Assembly (NCBI GenBank): GCA_023416585.1
Contig: JAEZHM010000068.1
Coordinates: 87,661 to 151,660 of the forward strand
DNA from: Bacillota bacterium
GTDB taxonomy: Bacteria > Bacillota > Clostridia > Christensenellales > Aristaeellaceae
Direction of reading: 5' to 3'
DNA length: 64,000 nucleotides
Part shown: positions 49,691 to 59,358 of the stretch, piece by piece
How positions within the stretch are numbered: position 1 is the first letter of the stretch
Layout: every line of letters begins with the position of its first letter
Translations under genes and position numbers: made by a program
Notes under the pieces: generated by a model
Databases searched by the model: none
Told to the model about the DNA's origin: nothing
What the model saw: the letters and a program-made list of their open reading frames with translations, nothing else

Positions 49691-50587
49691 TCAAATTCCC
49701 CGGCTGATGTCAAGCAATTGCTTCTCATGAACATTTCCGCCAAGGCAGCCAACATGAGTCACGCACATGCCGCCGGTAATATTTCCAAATTGGACAGAAT
49801 GCTTGCAACTATGACCATGATACAGGCCATAAGCAAAACCCGCCAGAAACGCATCTCCCGCTCCTGTTGAGTCAATGCAGCGAATGCCCTTAAGGGGCGG
49901 GACATAAGTGAAGTCTCCATTCTCATACAACAAGCAGCCATCTTTATCCAATTTAATGATAACATGGTCAAACCAGCGCGAAAGCACTTGCGCAGCTTCT
50001 GTCAGGGTATTCTTTCCCGTTATTTTCATAGCCTCTTTTCGATTGGGAAGATAGTAATCTGCCAGTTCCAATATTTCTTTCATACGATCAAGGCTCATAT
50101 TGTCATGCCATCCTGTATCGTATACAAGAATTGCTCCGTCCCGTTTCAGCCTGGAGTAAATGGGAAGAAACTCCTCCTGCATTAAAACAATCTTGGCCCC
50201 GCGGGAACAAGCGTATACCTGCTCCATCGTCTCCTCTGTAATCTTCGGCGCATCAGTATAGGAGGCAAAGGTTCGATCATTCGGCGTGATCATCACGGAT
50301 GTGACATTCAGCGGAATACTGTCGCCATGATATAAATTTGTGGGCAATATGCCATTATCCTTAAATTGTCCCTGCGCAAACTGGGAAAACAGATCATTTC
50401 CCAAAAACGTTTGGATGCGGCATGGAATTCCCAGCCTGGCAAGATTGATCAGGATGGCGGGCGTGCCGCCGCCTAATTGAATGGAGAATCCTGAAGAAAA
50501 CACTTCTTCTCCTTCGCCGGGGACACGCGGCATGCCGCTGTACAGTAAATCAACATTGGTGAAGCCAACCCCCGATATAAACGTCAT
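49691..50587 (-). CDS. PfkB-family carbohydrate kinase
   Basis: 298-aa ribokinase-like enzyme that phosphorylates a sugar. N-terminal motif GGGTPAILINLARLG; the catalytic C-terminal signature is DSTGAGDAFLAGFAYGL with the base Asp. The ATG overlaps the GH4 stop codon by 4 bases, so it is the last gene of the import operon. Phosphorylation by this kinase could supply the phosphorylated substrate that GH4 enzymes of its type usually need (inference). Confidence 0.92.
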   Translation of the reverse strand: MTFISGVGFTNVDLLYSGMPRVPGEGEEVFSSGFSIQLGGGTPAILINLARLGIPCRIQTFLGNDLFSQFAQGQFKDNGILPTNLYHGDSIPLNVTSVMITPNDRTFASYTDAPKITEETMEQVYACSRGAKIVLMQEEFLPIYSRLKRDGAILVYDTGWHDNMSLDRMKEILELADYYLPNRKEAMKITGKNTLTEAAQVLSRWFDHVIIKLDKDGCLLYENGDFTYVPPLKGIRCIDSTGAGDAFLAGFAYGLYHGHSCKHSVQFGNITGGMCVTHVGCLGGNVHEKQLLDISRGI

Positions 50588-51957
50588 ACCTTATCCTTCC
50601 ATTCTCCGGTGAAATCGCGATTCAATAGGATATACTGATCCGCCAATGTGCTGGCAAGCTTCCAGGAATTGACCAGCGGATGCAGCATCAGGCATTCCAC
50701 GGCGGCCAAACGGTCGCGTTGAATAATCGCCTGAGCGCCTACGCGTTCATAATATTTCACCCTGCGTATCAGCTCCTGCTGGGCAGCAGGAATGGCATTG
50801 AACTGATGCGGTATGTGGCCTTGGAGGGTTATGTCGCAGGTCAGCTCTACCGTATCAGGTTCAGGCAGGAAATCCACTGCACCCTGGTTAGGTACGCAAA
50901 GAATCATGCTTCCGGTTTTGCCGGACTGCATAATCTCCATAAATTTCAAAGCAACGCCGGCATATCCGCCGGAATCCTTGGCATACATGTCAAAATCCCA
51001 TAATGTATCACGTTTGACGCCAGTTTCGTTGGCCATATAGTTGTTTTCACGCATGCCGTACCACTTCTTAAAAATCTGCAGGCAGGCTTGAAAATTATTT
51101 TCAATGTCCATACCTGCCAGATCCTTTTGCATGGCCCGATTGATTTCATGGATGATATCTCCTCGCGTTTTCCCGGTCTTTAGAATATTCTCAATGGCTT
51201 GGGTACGATAATAGAAATAATACAAATATTCATTGGGCACACAGCCAATGGATTTGACCAACTCCTTTTCAAAAAACCGAAGATCGGTTCTTAGGTAAGC
51301 ATCATCCCGGCTGATCAAATCAGGCATGATCTCGAGCCCGTTTATTTTGATGCTTTGGAACCAAGACAGATGATTGAGCCCGAATAACTCTCCATGGATA
51401 CTATCCTTCTCCACGCCATAAAGCTCGGCAAACTGATGCAGCATGCCGCTGGGCGCATCACATATGCCGTAGGTGAAATCATAGCCCATGTCCCTGAGCG
51501 CCTGGGAGACGATACCCACAGGGTTGGTGAAGTTGAAAACCTTGACATCAGGTTTTGCATGCCTTCGAATTAGTTCACAGTAATCTACAAGGACCGGGAT
51601 GGAGCGCATGGCAAAAGAAAACCCCGCAGCGCCGGTGGTTTCCTGGCCCAGCAATCCATGTTTCAGCGCTATGTGCTCGTCGCGGGTCCTCATTTCATCT
51701 CCGCCCACCCGTATGGTGGTGATGATATAACTTGCGCCGGACACCGCCTCAATGGCATCGCAGGTCAGCTTAAAGTCAAGGGCCGGGCATATCAGTTTTG
51801 CCACATGCCTGGCCATGCCGCCAAATATGCGAAGCTTTTCAGAATCAATGTCCATGAAAGCAAGCTCCGTAATGTGAAGCTCCTCCGCTCGCTGGGCAAT
51901 GCTCCTAGCCAAAAAAATGGAACGGACTCCGCCGCCGCCGATGACCGAAAGTTTCAT
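50584..51957 (-). CDS. Glycoside hydrolase family 4 enzyme
   Basis: 457-aa NAD- and metal-dependent glycosidase. Rossmann motif LSVIGGGGVRS at the start; NFTNPVGIV binds substrate; the family 4 signature is FTYGICDAPSG, with Cys166 and Asp167, and His196 in GLNHLSWF completes the metal site. CDAP most resembles the CDMP of 6-phospho-alpha-glucosidases rather than the CN or CH motifs of other subgroups. ATG 51957 follows GGAGG by 5 bases. In an operon with an ABC importer and a sugar kinase; real substrate unknown. Confidence 0.9.
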   Translation of the reverse strand: MKLSVIGGGGVRSIFLARSIAQRAEELHITELAFMDIDSEKLRIFGGMARHVAKLICPALDFKLTCDAIEAVSGASYIITTIRVGGDEMRTRDEHIALKHGLLGQETTGAAGFSFAMRSIPVLVDYCELIRRHAKPDVKVFNFTNPVGIVSQALRDMGYDFTYGICDAPSGMLHQFAELYGVEKDSIHGELFGLNHLSWFQSIKINGLEIMPDLISRDDAYLRTDLRFFEKELVKSIGCVPNEYLYYFYYRTQAIENILKTGKTRGDIIHEINRAMQKDLAGMDIENNFQACLQIFKKWYGMRENNYMANETGVKRDTLWDFDMYAKDSGGYAGVALKFMEIMQSGKTGSMILCVPNQGAVDFLPEPDTVELTCDITLQGHIPHQFNAIPAAQQELIRRVKYYERVGAQAIIQRDRLAAVECLMLHPLVNSWKLASTLADQYILLNRDFTGEWKDKV

Positions 51958-51985
51958 CATGCCCTCCTGCCGCAATTGTTCTACA

Positions 51986-53554
51986 TCAATACAGGTCAAC
52001 CGTTACATCATTTGACAAGAAACTGTATCGGAAGCGGACAACCGTATTATCTTTCAGGGTCGTAAAATATGCTTTATTGGATGAACCGCTGCGCGGATAA
52101 TGATCGATGCTGTAGGTGGCGGACAATGTGCCATAGGTGGATATGGCAAAGTCATAGGTGCCTGCAAACGGAATGACAACAGACAGTGCATAGGTATTGT
52201 CACCAAGGTAATACATTCTGGTTTCCGTGCTGCTGGAATCGTTGGCAATGGCGCCGGTCTGGGGCTGAAAGCTGCCATAGACGGAAACATATTCCGGCAG
52301 CTTGACTCCGGTTTCCGAATCAAAAACATTGTGTGCGCCGTAATCCATCAAATGAACGGGGTTCCCAGCTTCCCGACGCAGATGTTCGAATTCCGTGCTG
52401 TCCCAAAGGGCCTTAACCGTATCCTCCTGCGAAAATCCCATAGGGCAGGAGGCACTTTTTCGATTGATCTGATAGTAGTCCTGCTTTTCGATCTTCCCAT
52501 TGTCTGCACGCTCCATGAAAACAGCGGCACTGCCGAGTGTACGGCGGAACGGGATGGCGAAATATGCGTTGACATTGTTGATGGCAGTCCACTTATAGGT
52601 ATACTCCAAAAACTTCCGCTGCCCCTCCTCATCCTGGTTGGCGAACCAGCCGATCTGATCGTAACCCCACCAATCCTTCGCCGCACGCTCAGAGTCGGAC
52701 AATTTTTGGAAGTCTTCCACCACCTTGCCGCCCCAATTGTCATACTCCATCAGATAGGGCATAACATCCGCTTCCCATCCGCTTGGACTTTTGCCGCCTT
52801 CGCTGAAACCTTCCCGCTTAAGAACCAGCCGGTCTCCTGGGCGGTCCATCAGCGCAACGCGGGTAAAGGGCATGGCATGATAATCCAACAGGAGCCTGCC
52901 GTGGATATTGATCCCATGGGAATGGGCATCCATCAAAACAAGATGGCGGCGAGCGTGATGGCGGGCAAATGCACGTATCTTTTCCATAAGCCGGCTCATT
53001 ACCCGGTAGCCTTTGTCTAAAGCGCAATACAAGTGTATCTGGCCCATGTGAAACGCTTCGTAGCCGCAGAGGATGTAGCGGGTAGCACGGTAATAAAACC
53101 ATAGCTGTGTTTCCATTTGTGTGATGTCGGGCAGCGCACCGTCATTTCCCCAGTAAAGGCCTTTAGCCGGCTGCTTAAAACGCATGGCTTCGAAACGGAA
53201 GCATCTTTCTTCCACCGGCAGATCAAAGGCTTGAAACACATAGGCGGGTATAGAAAAATGCTCGACCGGGCGGTATACCGCCTCGAAAATGCATGCCTGA
53301 AGGATAACATCGGGGTCCATCTCATGAACCTGCTTAGCCAAAGAGCGGCTTTTTTCGAAATGCAGTTCATCATCCGCCTCAGGTTCCCAGATTCCGGAGG
53401 CACGTCCTAAAAACTTGACTCCAAGCCGTTTCAGGGCACGCAGATCATCCTCAAGTGTAAGGGAATCTATGAGCCACGCAGCGGAAACAGCGCGGGAAAG
53501 ATAGTTTTCCAGAACTTCTTTGGATATGACCGTGTCAAAAGCATAATTTTTCAT
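51986..53554 (-). CDS. Large hypothetical protein of saccharide operon
   Basis: 522-aa protein I do not recognise. It has no signal peptide. The first 400 residues have alternating strands and helices with phrases such as VHEMDPDVILQACIFEA, LVLMDAHSHGINIHGRLLLD and KDWWGYDQIGWFANQDEEGQ, which suggest a TIM-barrel hydrolase. The last 100 residues are beta-rich and rich in Ser, Thr and Tyr, like a carbohydrate-binding module. The gene lies between the LplC-type permease and the GH4 gene, with gaps of 58 and 28 bases. It probably acts on the imported sugar (inference). Confidence 0.7.
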   Translation of the reverse strand: MKNYAFDTVISKEVLENYLSRAVSAAWLIDSLTLEDDLRALKRLGVKFLGRASGIWEPEADDELHFEKSRSLAKQVHEMDPDVILQACIFEAVYRPVEHFSIPAYVFQAFDLPVEERCFRFEAMRFKQPAKGLYWGNDGALPDITQMETQLWFYYRATRYILCGYEAFHMGQIHLYCALDKGYRVMSRLMEKIRAFARHHARRHLVLMDAHSHGINIHGRLLLDYHAMPFTRVALMDRPGDRLVLKREGFSEGGKSPSGWEADVMPYLMEYDNWGGKVVEDFQKLSDSERAAKDWWGYDQIGWFANQDEEGQRKFLEYTYKWTAINNVNAYFAIPFRRTLGSAAVFMERADNGKIEKQDYYQINRKSASCPMGFSQEDTVKALWDSTEFEHLRREAGNPVHLMDYGAHNVFDSETGVKLPEYVSVYGSFQPQTGAIANDSSSTETRMYYLGDNTYALSVVIPFAGTYDFAISTYGTLSATYSIDHYPRSGSSNKAYFTTLKDNTVVRFRYSFLSNDVTVDLY

Positions 53555-53612
53555 GCGGCACTCCCTTTAAAAAAGCCGCCTTTCATGGCGGCTGATGATT
53601 TATTTTGAAATC

Positions 53613-54539
53613 CTACCCCTTGATGGCGCCAATCATGACGCCTTTGGCGAAATACTTTTGAATAAAGGGGTAGACGCAAAGAATAGGTGTCATAGTAACC
53701 ACTACAGCCGCCATCTTCAAGGAATCGGAGGTAACCGTATTGGCATTGGCCGCAATCAGCTGGCCGACACTGGTGGCCTCCTCCGTGCTGGCCATGGCCT
53801 TGTTCAACATTTGCTGAAGAACAGTCTGCACAGGCCACATTTTGTTGCTGCGCTGGTAGAAAGCCCCCGCAAACCAGTCGTTCCAATGGTTCACCGCGCA
53901 GTACAGGCCAATGACGGCGATGATGGGCTTGCTCAGCGGCAGAATGATATTCGTATAAATACGGAAATACCCGCATCCATCCAGTTTTGCAGACTCCTCC
54001 AGGCTGTCCGGTATGGTATCATAAAAGGTACGGATCATGATCAGGTAATAGGCGCCAATACTGCCGGGTATGATATATACCCAGAACGTGTTGACCAAAT
54101 TCAGCTTGTTGTATTGAATATAGGTGGGAATCAGACCGCCGCCAAAGAGCATGGTCACAGCAATGGCTATGGTAAAAAATCCGCGGCCTGGAAGCGTTTT
54201 AACCTTCAGCACAAAGGCGGACATGGTCATCAGCACAAGGCTGAGCAGCGTTCCCAGGACCGTGCGGGCGATGGTGATTTTGTAAGCGTTGATGATTTGG
54301 CTATCCTTAAAAACCTCAATAAAGTTATGAAGTGTCAGTGAACGAGGCCAAAAGTAGATGCCGCCCCGGGCTGCGTCCTTCCCATCGTTAAAAGCCAGTG
54401 AAAAGATGTTTATGAAAGGCAAGATGATCGTCAGGCAAAACAGGATAATGACAATACTGATTACCAGCTGCAACATATTGTCACCAAAGCTCTGCATGAC
54501 CCTGTTTGATTTTCCAACCTGCTTTACCTTGCTTTTCAT
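53613..54539 (-). CDS. ABC transporter permease, LplC/YtcP type
   Basis: 308-aa inner-membrane permease for sugars, the second half of the importer pair. Six hydrophobic helices; the EAA loop that contacts the ATPase is ESAKLDGCGYFRIYTNIILPLSKP. ATG 54539 has AAAGG upstream; GTG 54551 in frame overlaps that site. The ATPase subunit is not in the operon, as is usual for this class, which shares one elsewhere. Confidence 0.92.
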   Translation of the reverse strand: MKSKVKQVGKSNRVMQSFGDNMLQLVISIVIILFCLTIILPFINIFSLAFNDGKDAARGGIYFWPRSLTLHNFIEVFKDSQIINAYKITIARTVLGTLLSLVLMTMSAFVLKVKTLPGRGFFTIAIAVTMLFGGGLIPTYIQYNKLNLVNTFWVYIIPGSIGAYYLIMIRTFYDTIPDSLEESAKLDGCGYFRIYTNIILPLSKPIIAVIGLYCAVNHWNDWFAGAFYQRSNKMWPVQTVLQQMLNKAMASTEEATSVGQLIAANANTVTSDSLKMAAVVVTMTPILCVYPFIQKYFAKGVMIGAIKG

Positions 54540-54631
54540 GATGTATGACACCTTTCACAGACTGCTTAAGCCCCTCATGGCGGGGTCACCCCCGCCATGA
54601 GGACTCGAGCATCACCTTTTCATATTGCCCG

Positions 54632-56305
54632 TTAATAGAACTTGATGGTGGCGGGATTTTCTTTGTACTTTTCTTCCACCAGAGCTTCGAATTTCTCAAT
54701 GCCGGCCGCCTTCAATTGAGCGCGGAAGCCTTCCACAATGGACTCAACCTTTGCCCAGTCGGTGGCGAACACAGCCTGCACAAACATCTCGTTGTAGTCC
54801 AGCAAGCTCATGGCGGTATTGACATCCTCCAACTCGGTCAAATACGCACTGGCATCCAAGCCGGTGACCCGCCGGTACTCACGAGGATATTTGGTGGCCA
54901 ACTCCACGGCACGGGTGAACATGGAACCCGAATTGGCTCCGGGGCGGACTTCGCCGAAATATTCCTTGTTCTGAAGATCTGTCAGCAGATAGGCCATGCC
55001 GTAATGGGCGCTGTTGTCAAACGCTGCGCCATACTTGTTCAACAGGGTTTTCTGGTCGCCATTGCGCATGGCGGTCAAGACTTCTTCCTTCAAAACGGGT
55101 TTGCCGTCCACCATATCGTAGGACACACCTTCCACACCGTACAGGCAAAGCAGCTGCCCCTCGTAAGTAGAAAGGTAGTCCATCAGCTTAACAATTTCCT
55201 CGGGATTCTTGGTGGTAGCGGGGATAGACCACTGGCCGCTGCCGGTTTTACCGGTGGTAACCCTTTTGATGTTTCCGGTATAGTCGACGATGGGGCCAAG
55301 GGGCAGCCAGTCATCAGACCCGTAAATCAGGTCAACGTAGCTGTGAATGTCGGCGATGATGGCAACACTCTTGTTTTCACAAAGCTCTTTGGCACGGGTG
55401 GAGTCCATGGTGAAGAATTCCTTGTGCATCAAGCCTTCATTCAGCAGCTTGCGGATGTACTCAATCTTTTTGTATACATAATCGGTTTCGGCCTCATGCA
55501 GTACCTTGCCTTCCGGGGTGATGTTGTATTTGCCTGAAACACCCCAGGTCAGGTCATTGATGATGTATTGCAGCGCATCGGCGGAGCCGCCCCAGTACTT
55601 GGGTCCCAAGGGGGTGACAGTATTGCCGTTCACGTCCTTGTAGCCTTTTTCAGCGATTTTCACCATCAGCTCATACAGCGCTTGGGAGGTATTGACTTTG
55701 GTCACGTCAATTCCCAAGTCTTCCGCGATAGAGCGCTGAATGTACAGGCCACCCACGAATTCACGTTGGGGATCCCATTGGGTAGATGTATCCACAGCAT
55801 CAACGGACAGGTGCATAAAATAGGCAGCACCATTGAAATCGCTGCGCCATGTGATGTTGGAGTAGGAGTCGGCAGGCAGGTAGTCCTTATCCAGATACTT
55901 GCTGTACACTTTCGTGCCGGCAAGATAAGGCGCCAGGTTCGTAAACATGCCTTCGGTGGCGGCCTTATACAGGATGGGGAACTCGGGGCGTGTGGAGTTG
56001 TTCAGATAGCTGACGATCATGTCGGGCAAGTTGCCGGTGCTCAGCTGCGCCGCCAAGACATAACGGTCCTTTTCGCCCGGGGTGTACAAAAACTCGATTT
56101 TCATGCCGGTTCTGCGGGCCAGTTCCTGCATGACGGGGGTGTTCAGCTGGTCGTCGGGCAGAGAATAGCCAATGTCATCAACGTAGGCCTGAATTTGGAT
56201 CACGCGGTCTGCAATCCAGGTGTCCGGCTTTTCACTGGCCTGTGCTGAGACAATCAAGCCCAATAGCATGACCACCGCAAGCAAAAGAGACAGGGACTTT
56301 TTCAT
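54632..56305 (-). CDS. Extracellular sugar-binding protein (LplA type)
   Basis: 557-aa extracellular solute-binding protein for the importer. Signal peptide at residues 1-23 (SLSLLLAVVMLLGLIVSAQA); there is no Cys lipobox. Domain features: MQELARRTGMKIEFLYTPG, LPDMIVSYLN, LGPKYWGGSADALQYIINDL and TTKNPEEIVKLMDYLSTYEG. Length fits the large oligosaccharide-binding group. It lies between the two permease genes. The ATG has GGAGGAAG upstream. Confidence 0.92.
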   Translation of the reverse strand: MKKSLSLLLAVVMLLGLIVSAQASEKPDTWIADRVIQIQAYVDDIGYSLPDDQLNTPVMQELARRTGMKIEFLYTPGEKDRYVLAAQLSTGNLPDMIVSYLNNSTRPEFPILYKAATEGMFTNLAPYLAGTKVYSKYLDKDYLPADSYSNITWRSDFNGAAYFMHLSVDAVDTSTQWDPQREFVGGLYIQRSIAEDLGIDVTKVNTSQALYELMVKIAEKGYKDVNGNTVTPLGPKYWGGSADALQYIINDLTWGVSGKYNITPEGKVLHEAETDYVYKKIEYIRKLLNEGLMHKEFFTMDSTRAKELCENKSVAIIADIHSYVDLIYGSDDWLPLGPIVDYTGNIKRVTTGKTGSGQWSIPATTKNPEEIVKLMDYLSTYEGQLLCLYGVEGVSYDMVDGKPVLKEEVLTAMRNGDQKTLLNKYGAAFDNSAHYGMAYLLTDLQNKEYFGEVRPGANSGSMFTRAVELATKYPREYRRVTGLDASAYLTELEDVNTAMSLLDYNEMFVQAVFATDWAKVESIVEGFRAQLKAAGIEKFEALVEEKYKENPATIKFY

Positions 56306-56372
56306 TGAGAACTTCCTCCTTTTGATTTATCATAACCCCATCCAAAGCACTGTGAATGGAGATATGGCCGCA

Positions 56373-57338
56373 TTACCAAATGCCGATTTCTGTAACCTTT
56401 TTGGATAGCTTGTTGAAGGTAAGCACCAGTATCAGCCCCACAACGCCTTGTATAAGCCCAATAGCCGTGGCATAGCCATACTGACCGTTGGCCATGCCCA
56501 CCCGCACCACATAGGTATCCAGGGTATCCGCCAGCTCCATATTTCCAGGAGTGCGCAAAAGATAAATCTGGTCAAACCCGGAAGACAGCAGGCCGCCTAT
56601 GCCAAGGATGAACAAAACGCCTATGGTGCCACGGATGCAGGGCAGGGTGATATGCCACATGCGCTTTAACTTGCTGCAACCGTCAATGGATGATGCCTCA
56701 TACAATGCGGGGTCCACACCGCTGATGGCAGCCAAATAGATAATGGAATCCCAGCCAAGGTTCTTCCACAAATCCAACAGGAAGAGTATAGGCAGGAAGC
56801 TGTTGGCATCCATCAAATAAAACTTGCCGCTGTCACCGCCCAGCAGACCTTTGATCTGGTTCAGCACGCCTGTGTTGGGCGCCAGTATGCGCTGAAGCAT
56901 GGTAATGATAATCACTGAGGACATAAAGTGCGGAAGATACGTAATGGTCTGGGTGACTCTCTTGAATTTGGGGTTGCGCAGCTCATTGAGCAGCAATGCC
57001 AAAATAATGGCAAAGGGAAATTCCAATATGCATTTGATTACGCCAACGACCAGCGTGTTTCCGATAAGGCGTGGCGCGTCATAGCTGGTAAAAAAGGTTT
57101 CGAAGTAGGTGAATCCCGCCCAGGGGCTCCCCCATATCCCCTTGTTGAAGGAGAACTTTTTAAACGCGAGGGTGATTCCGGCCATAGGCACATAGGAAAA
57201 CAAGATGAAATACACAACGCACGGGACAAACATCAGGTAAAGAACGCGGTGCTGCCAAATACGCTTTCCCAGCCGGATCACCGGTTTGTGTTTCTTGCTG
57301 GGAATCATCGCTTTTCTGTCATAAGATGCAATGTTCAA
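56373..57338 (-). CDS. ABC transporter permease, LplB type
   Basis: 321-aa permease, first gene of the operon. Helices begin at VLYLMFVPCVVYFILF; EAA loop YEASSIDGCSKLKRMWHITLP. TTG 57338 has GGAGGG 9 bases before; an ATG 42 bases earlier has no site. A perfect TATAAT on the minus strand near 57408-57413 is the likely promoter. Divergent from the YesM/YesN pair, which likely controls it. Confidence 0.9.
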   Translation of the reverse strand: MNIASYDRKAMIPSKKHKPVIRLGKRIWQHRVLYLMFVPCVVYFILFSYVPMAGITLAFKKFSFNKGIWGSPWAGFTYFETFFTSYDAPRLIGNTLVVGVIKCILEFPFAIILALLLNELRNPKFKRVTQTITYLPHFMSSVIIITMLQRILAPNTGVLNQIKGLLGGDSGKFYLMDANSFLPILFLLDLWKNLGWDSIIYLAAISGVDPALYEASSIDGCSKLKRMWHITLPCIRGTIGVLFILGIGGLLSSGFDQIYLLRTPGNMELADTLDTYVVRVGMANGQYGYATAIGLIQGVVGLILVLTFNKLSKKVTEIGIW

Positions 57339-57530
57339 CTGTATCACCCTCCGTAAAAACGGTATATACAAAACGATCATGTGGTTTTATTATATGATTC
57401 CTCCCAGATTATACAATGGACATTTCTACAAAATGCAATGAAAATTTCTGCTATTTTTTGTATTCCCGTTGACAAAGCGAAGTGCACGCATCATATTTAG
57501 TATAGGTAAAGCAGTGAAAGGAAGATGCTT

Positions 57531-59354
57531 GTGATCAGGCTGCGCGCAAGTGAAAAGGACAAAAGGAATATGCGCAGGCCTGCCATGCGCATATTTCACA
57601 AGCTGATGATCATGAGTATCATCATCGGCATCATTCCTACCTTTTTGCTCAGCAGCTTTCTGGTGATCGAAAACAACCGGAATTACGACAAGGAACTGTA
57701 CGCGTCCTACTGGCTGAATCTTAAGCGCTATGCCACCAACGTGGAATACTGGATCAAGCATGACTATATGGGCATCGTCCAGCAGCTGGCACTGAACAGC
57801 ACGGTACAGGCAGGCTTAACCCAGGCATTCTCAGAAGGAGACCCATATAAAAACGCGCAGGCCGTAAGCAAGGAAATCAATAAATACCTAATGCTTGAAA
57901 TTAGCAAGGGTATGGACAAATGCATGATCTATTCCAGCATGAACGATCTGCCTCTATATGGCTATAACGTGACCATGCTGGATTCGGCGAAAAATGAAAA
58001 CTGGTACCAGCAATACATGGCGCAGCAGAAGGACTATGTATATTACTATAAGCGGGATATGCCCTTTCCTATTCTGGCGTTGATTAAGCCTATCATCTCC
58101 ACCGATTTTTACAGCGGCTTCTATAGCCAGAACCTGGGCATCGTCAAGCTGGACATTCAGTTGAACAGCCTGCTGGCACGCCTTTTGACAAGCGCTGAAA
58201 AGACGGAAAACATATATTCCATAGCGGCGTACAACCAGCAGAATCAGCTTCTGTACACCTCCAGTACGGAGTGGAGCGATCAAATTACCAAGCAGGTTCA
58301 GCAGGAGATTCTGCAGGCCGGACAGCAGGGATTGTATATCAAAGCCCAGGCCGGAACGGCTTATGTAGCCTCCAGCGAACTTTCTGTTCTCGGCATCCGA
58401 ATTTTTATGATCTTTCCGCAGGATTCCGTTCGGTCCAAGGTTTTCTCCATTATCAAGAGCACGCTGCTTTTGATGTCACTTTCCCTTCTTCTGGTTTTCT
58501 TATTCTCCAGGCTTTCCTTTGGCCGCTTTGCCAAACGGATACAAAACCTTCTGAGCAAAATGGAAAAGGTGAAGGCCGGAGACTTCTCTGTATCCGGCGA
58601 ATCGCAGCGGGGGGCCGACGAACTGACGGTGATTGACAGCAACTTCAATGAAATGGTCATTCGCCTGAGGGAGACAATACATACCAATTACACCGCAGAG
58701 CTTCAGAAGCTGGACGCGGAGCTGCGGGCGCTTCAATTACAGATCAATCCGCATTTTTTATACAATACACTGGAAACCGTCAGCGCCATCGCAGTCACCC
58801 ATCAATTGTTTATCGTCGGCGATATTTTGGAAAAGCTGGGCGAAATGTTCCGGTACGCTGTGAACAAAAACAGCCGTGACCTGGTACCGCTGCGGGAGGA
58901 AATCCACCATGCGGAGAATTATGTTTTTATTCAAAAGGTGCGCTTTCCGGACAAGTTTGATGTTTTTTACCATGTGCCGCAGGAACTGGAAGATTGCATG
59001 GTACCCTTCTTCATTCTTCAGCCAGTAGTGGAAAACGCCATATTGCATGGCATGAAGGGCGGGACTTTCCGGGGCAGCATAGAAATTTCCGCCTGTCAAA
59101 AAGATGGTATGCTCATTTTCAGTGTGGAGGATGACGGCATCGGCATGGATGCCGGTCAGCTAAAAAATCTGATGCTTTCTATCCGTGACCAGAAAAACAA
59201 CCCACAGCAAAGCATTGGACTCCGGAATGTTCAAATGCGCCTGCAATTGGCTTACGGGCCGCCATATGGCTTGACGATCGATAGCGCTCCGGGCAAGGGA
59301 ACAAGGGTGCAGATCCATGTTCCCTTACCGGAAATAGCGGAGGGGAGGCCATGA
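57531..59354 (+). CDS. Sensor histidine kinase (YesM type)
   Basis: 607-aa membrane sensor kinase. Two helices (about residues 20-42 and 305-325) enclose an extracellular sensor of the dCache type; a HAMP region (SFGRFAKRIQNLLSK) follows; the phosphate-accepting His is in LQLQINPHFLYNTLE; the ATP-binding end carries PVVENAILHGMKGG and VEDDGIGMD. GTG 57531 is 7 bases after GGAAG; ATG 57525 is also possible. It ends 4 bases before the response regulator. A TTGACA box about 60 bases upstream gives a promoter. Confidence 0.92.
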   Translation: MIRLRASEKDKRNMRRPAMRIFHKLMIMSIIIGIIPTFLLSSFLVIENNRNYDKELYASYWLNLKRYATNVEYWIKHDYMGIVQQLALNSTVQAGLTQAFSEGDPYKNAQAVSKEINKYLMLEISKGMDKCMIYSSMNDLPLYGYNVTMLDSAKNENWYQQYMAQQKDYVYYYKRDMPFPILALIKPIISTDFYSGFYSQNLGIVKLDIQLNSLLARLLTSAEKTENIYSIAAYNQQNQLLYTSSTEWSDQITKQVQQEILQAGQQGLYIKAQAGTAYVASSELSVLGIRIFMIFPQDSVRSKVFSIIKSTLLLMSLSLLLVFLFSRLSFGRFAKRIQNLLSKMEKVKAGDFSVSGESQRGADELTVIDSNFNEMVIRLRETIHTNYTAELQKLDAELRALQLQINPHFLYNTLETVSAIAVTHQLFIVGDILEKLGEMFRYAVNKNSRDLVPLREEIHHAENYVFIQKVRFPDKFDVFYHVPQELEDCMVPFFILQPVVENAILHGMKGGTFRGSIEISACQKDGMLIFSVEDDGIGMDAGQLKNLMLSIRDQKNNPQQSIGLRNVQMRLQLAYGPPYGLTIDSAPGKGTRVQIHVPLPEIAEGRP

Positions 59355-59358
59355 ACGC

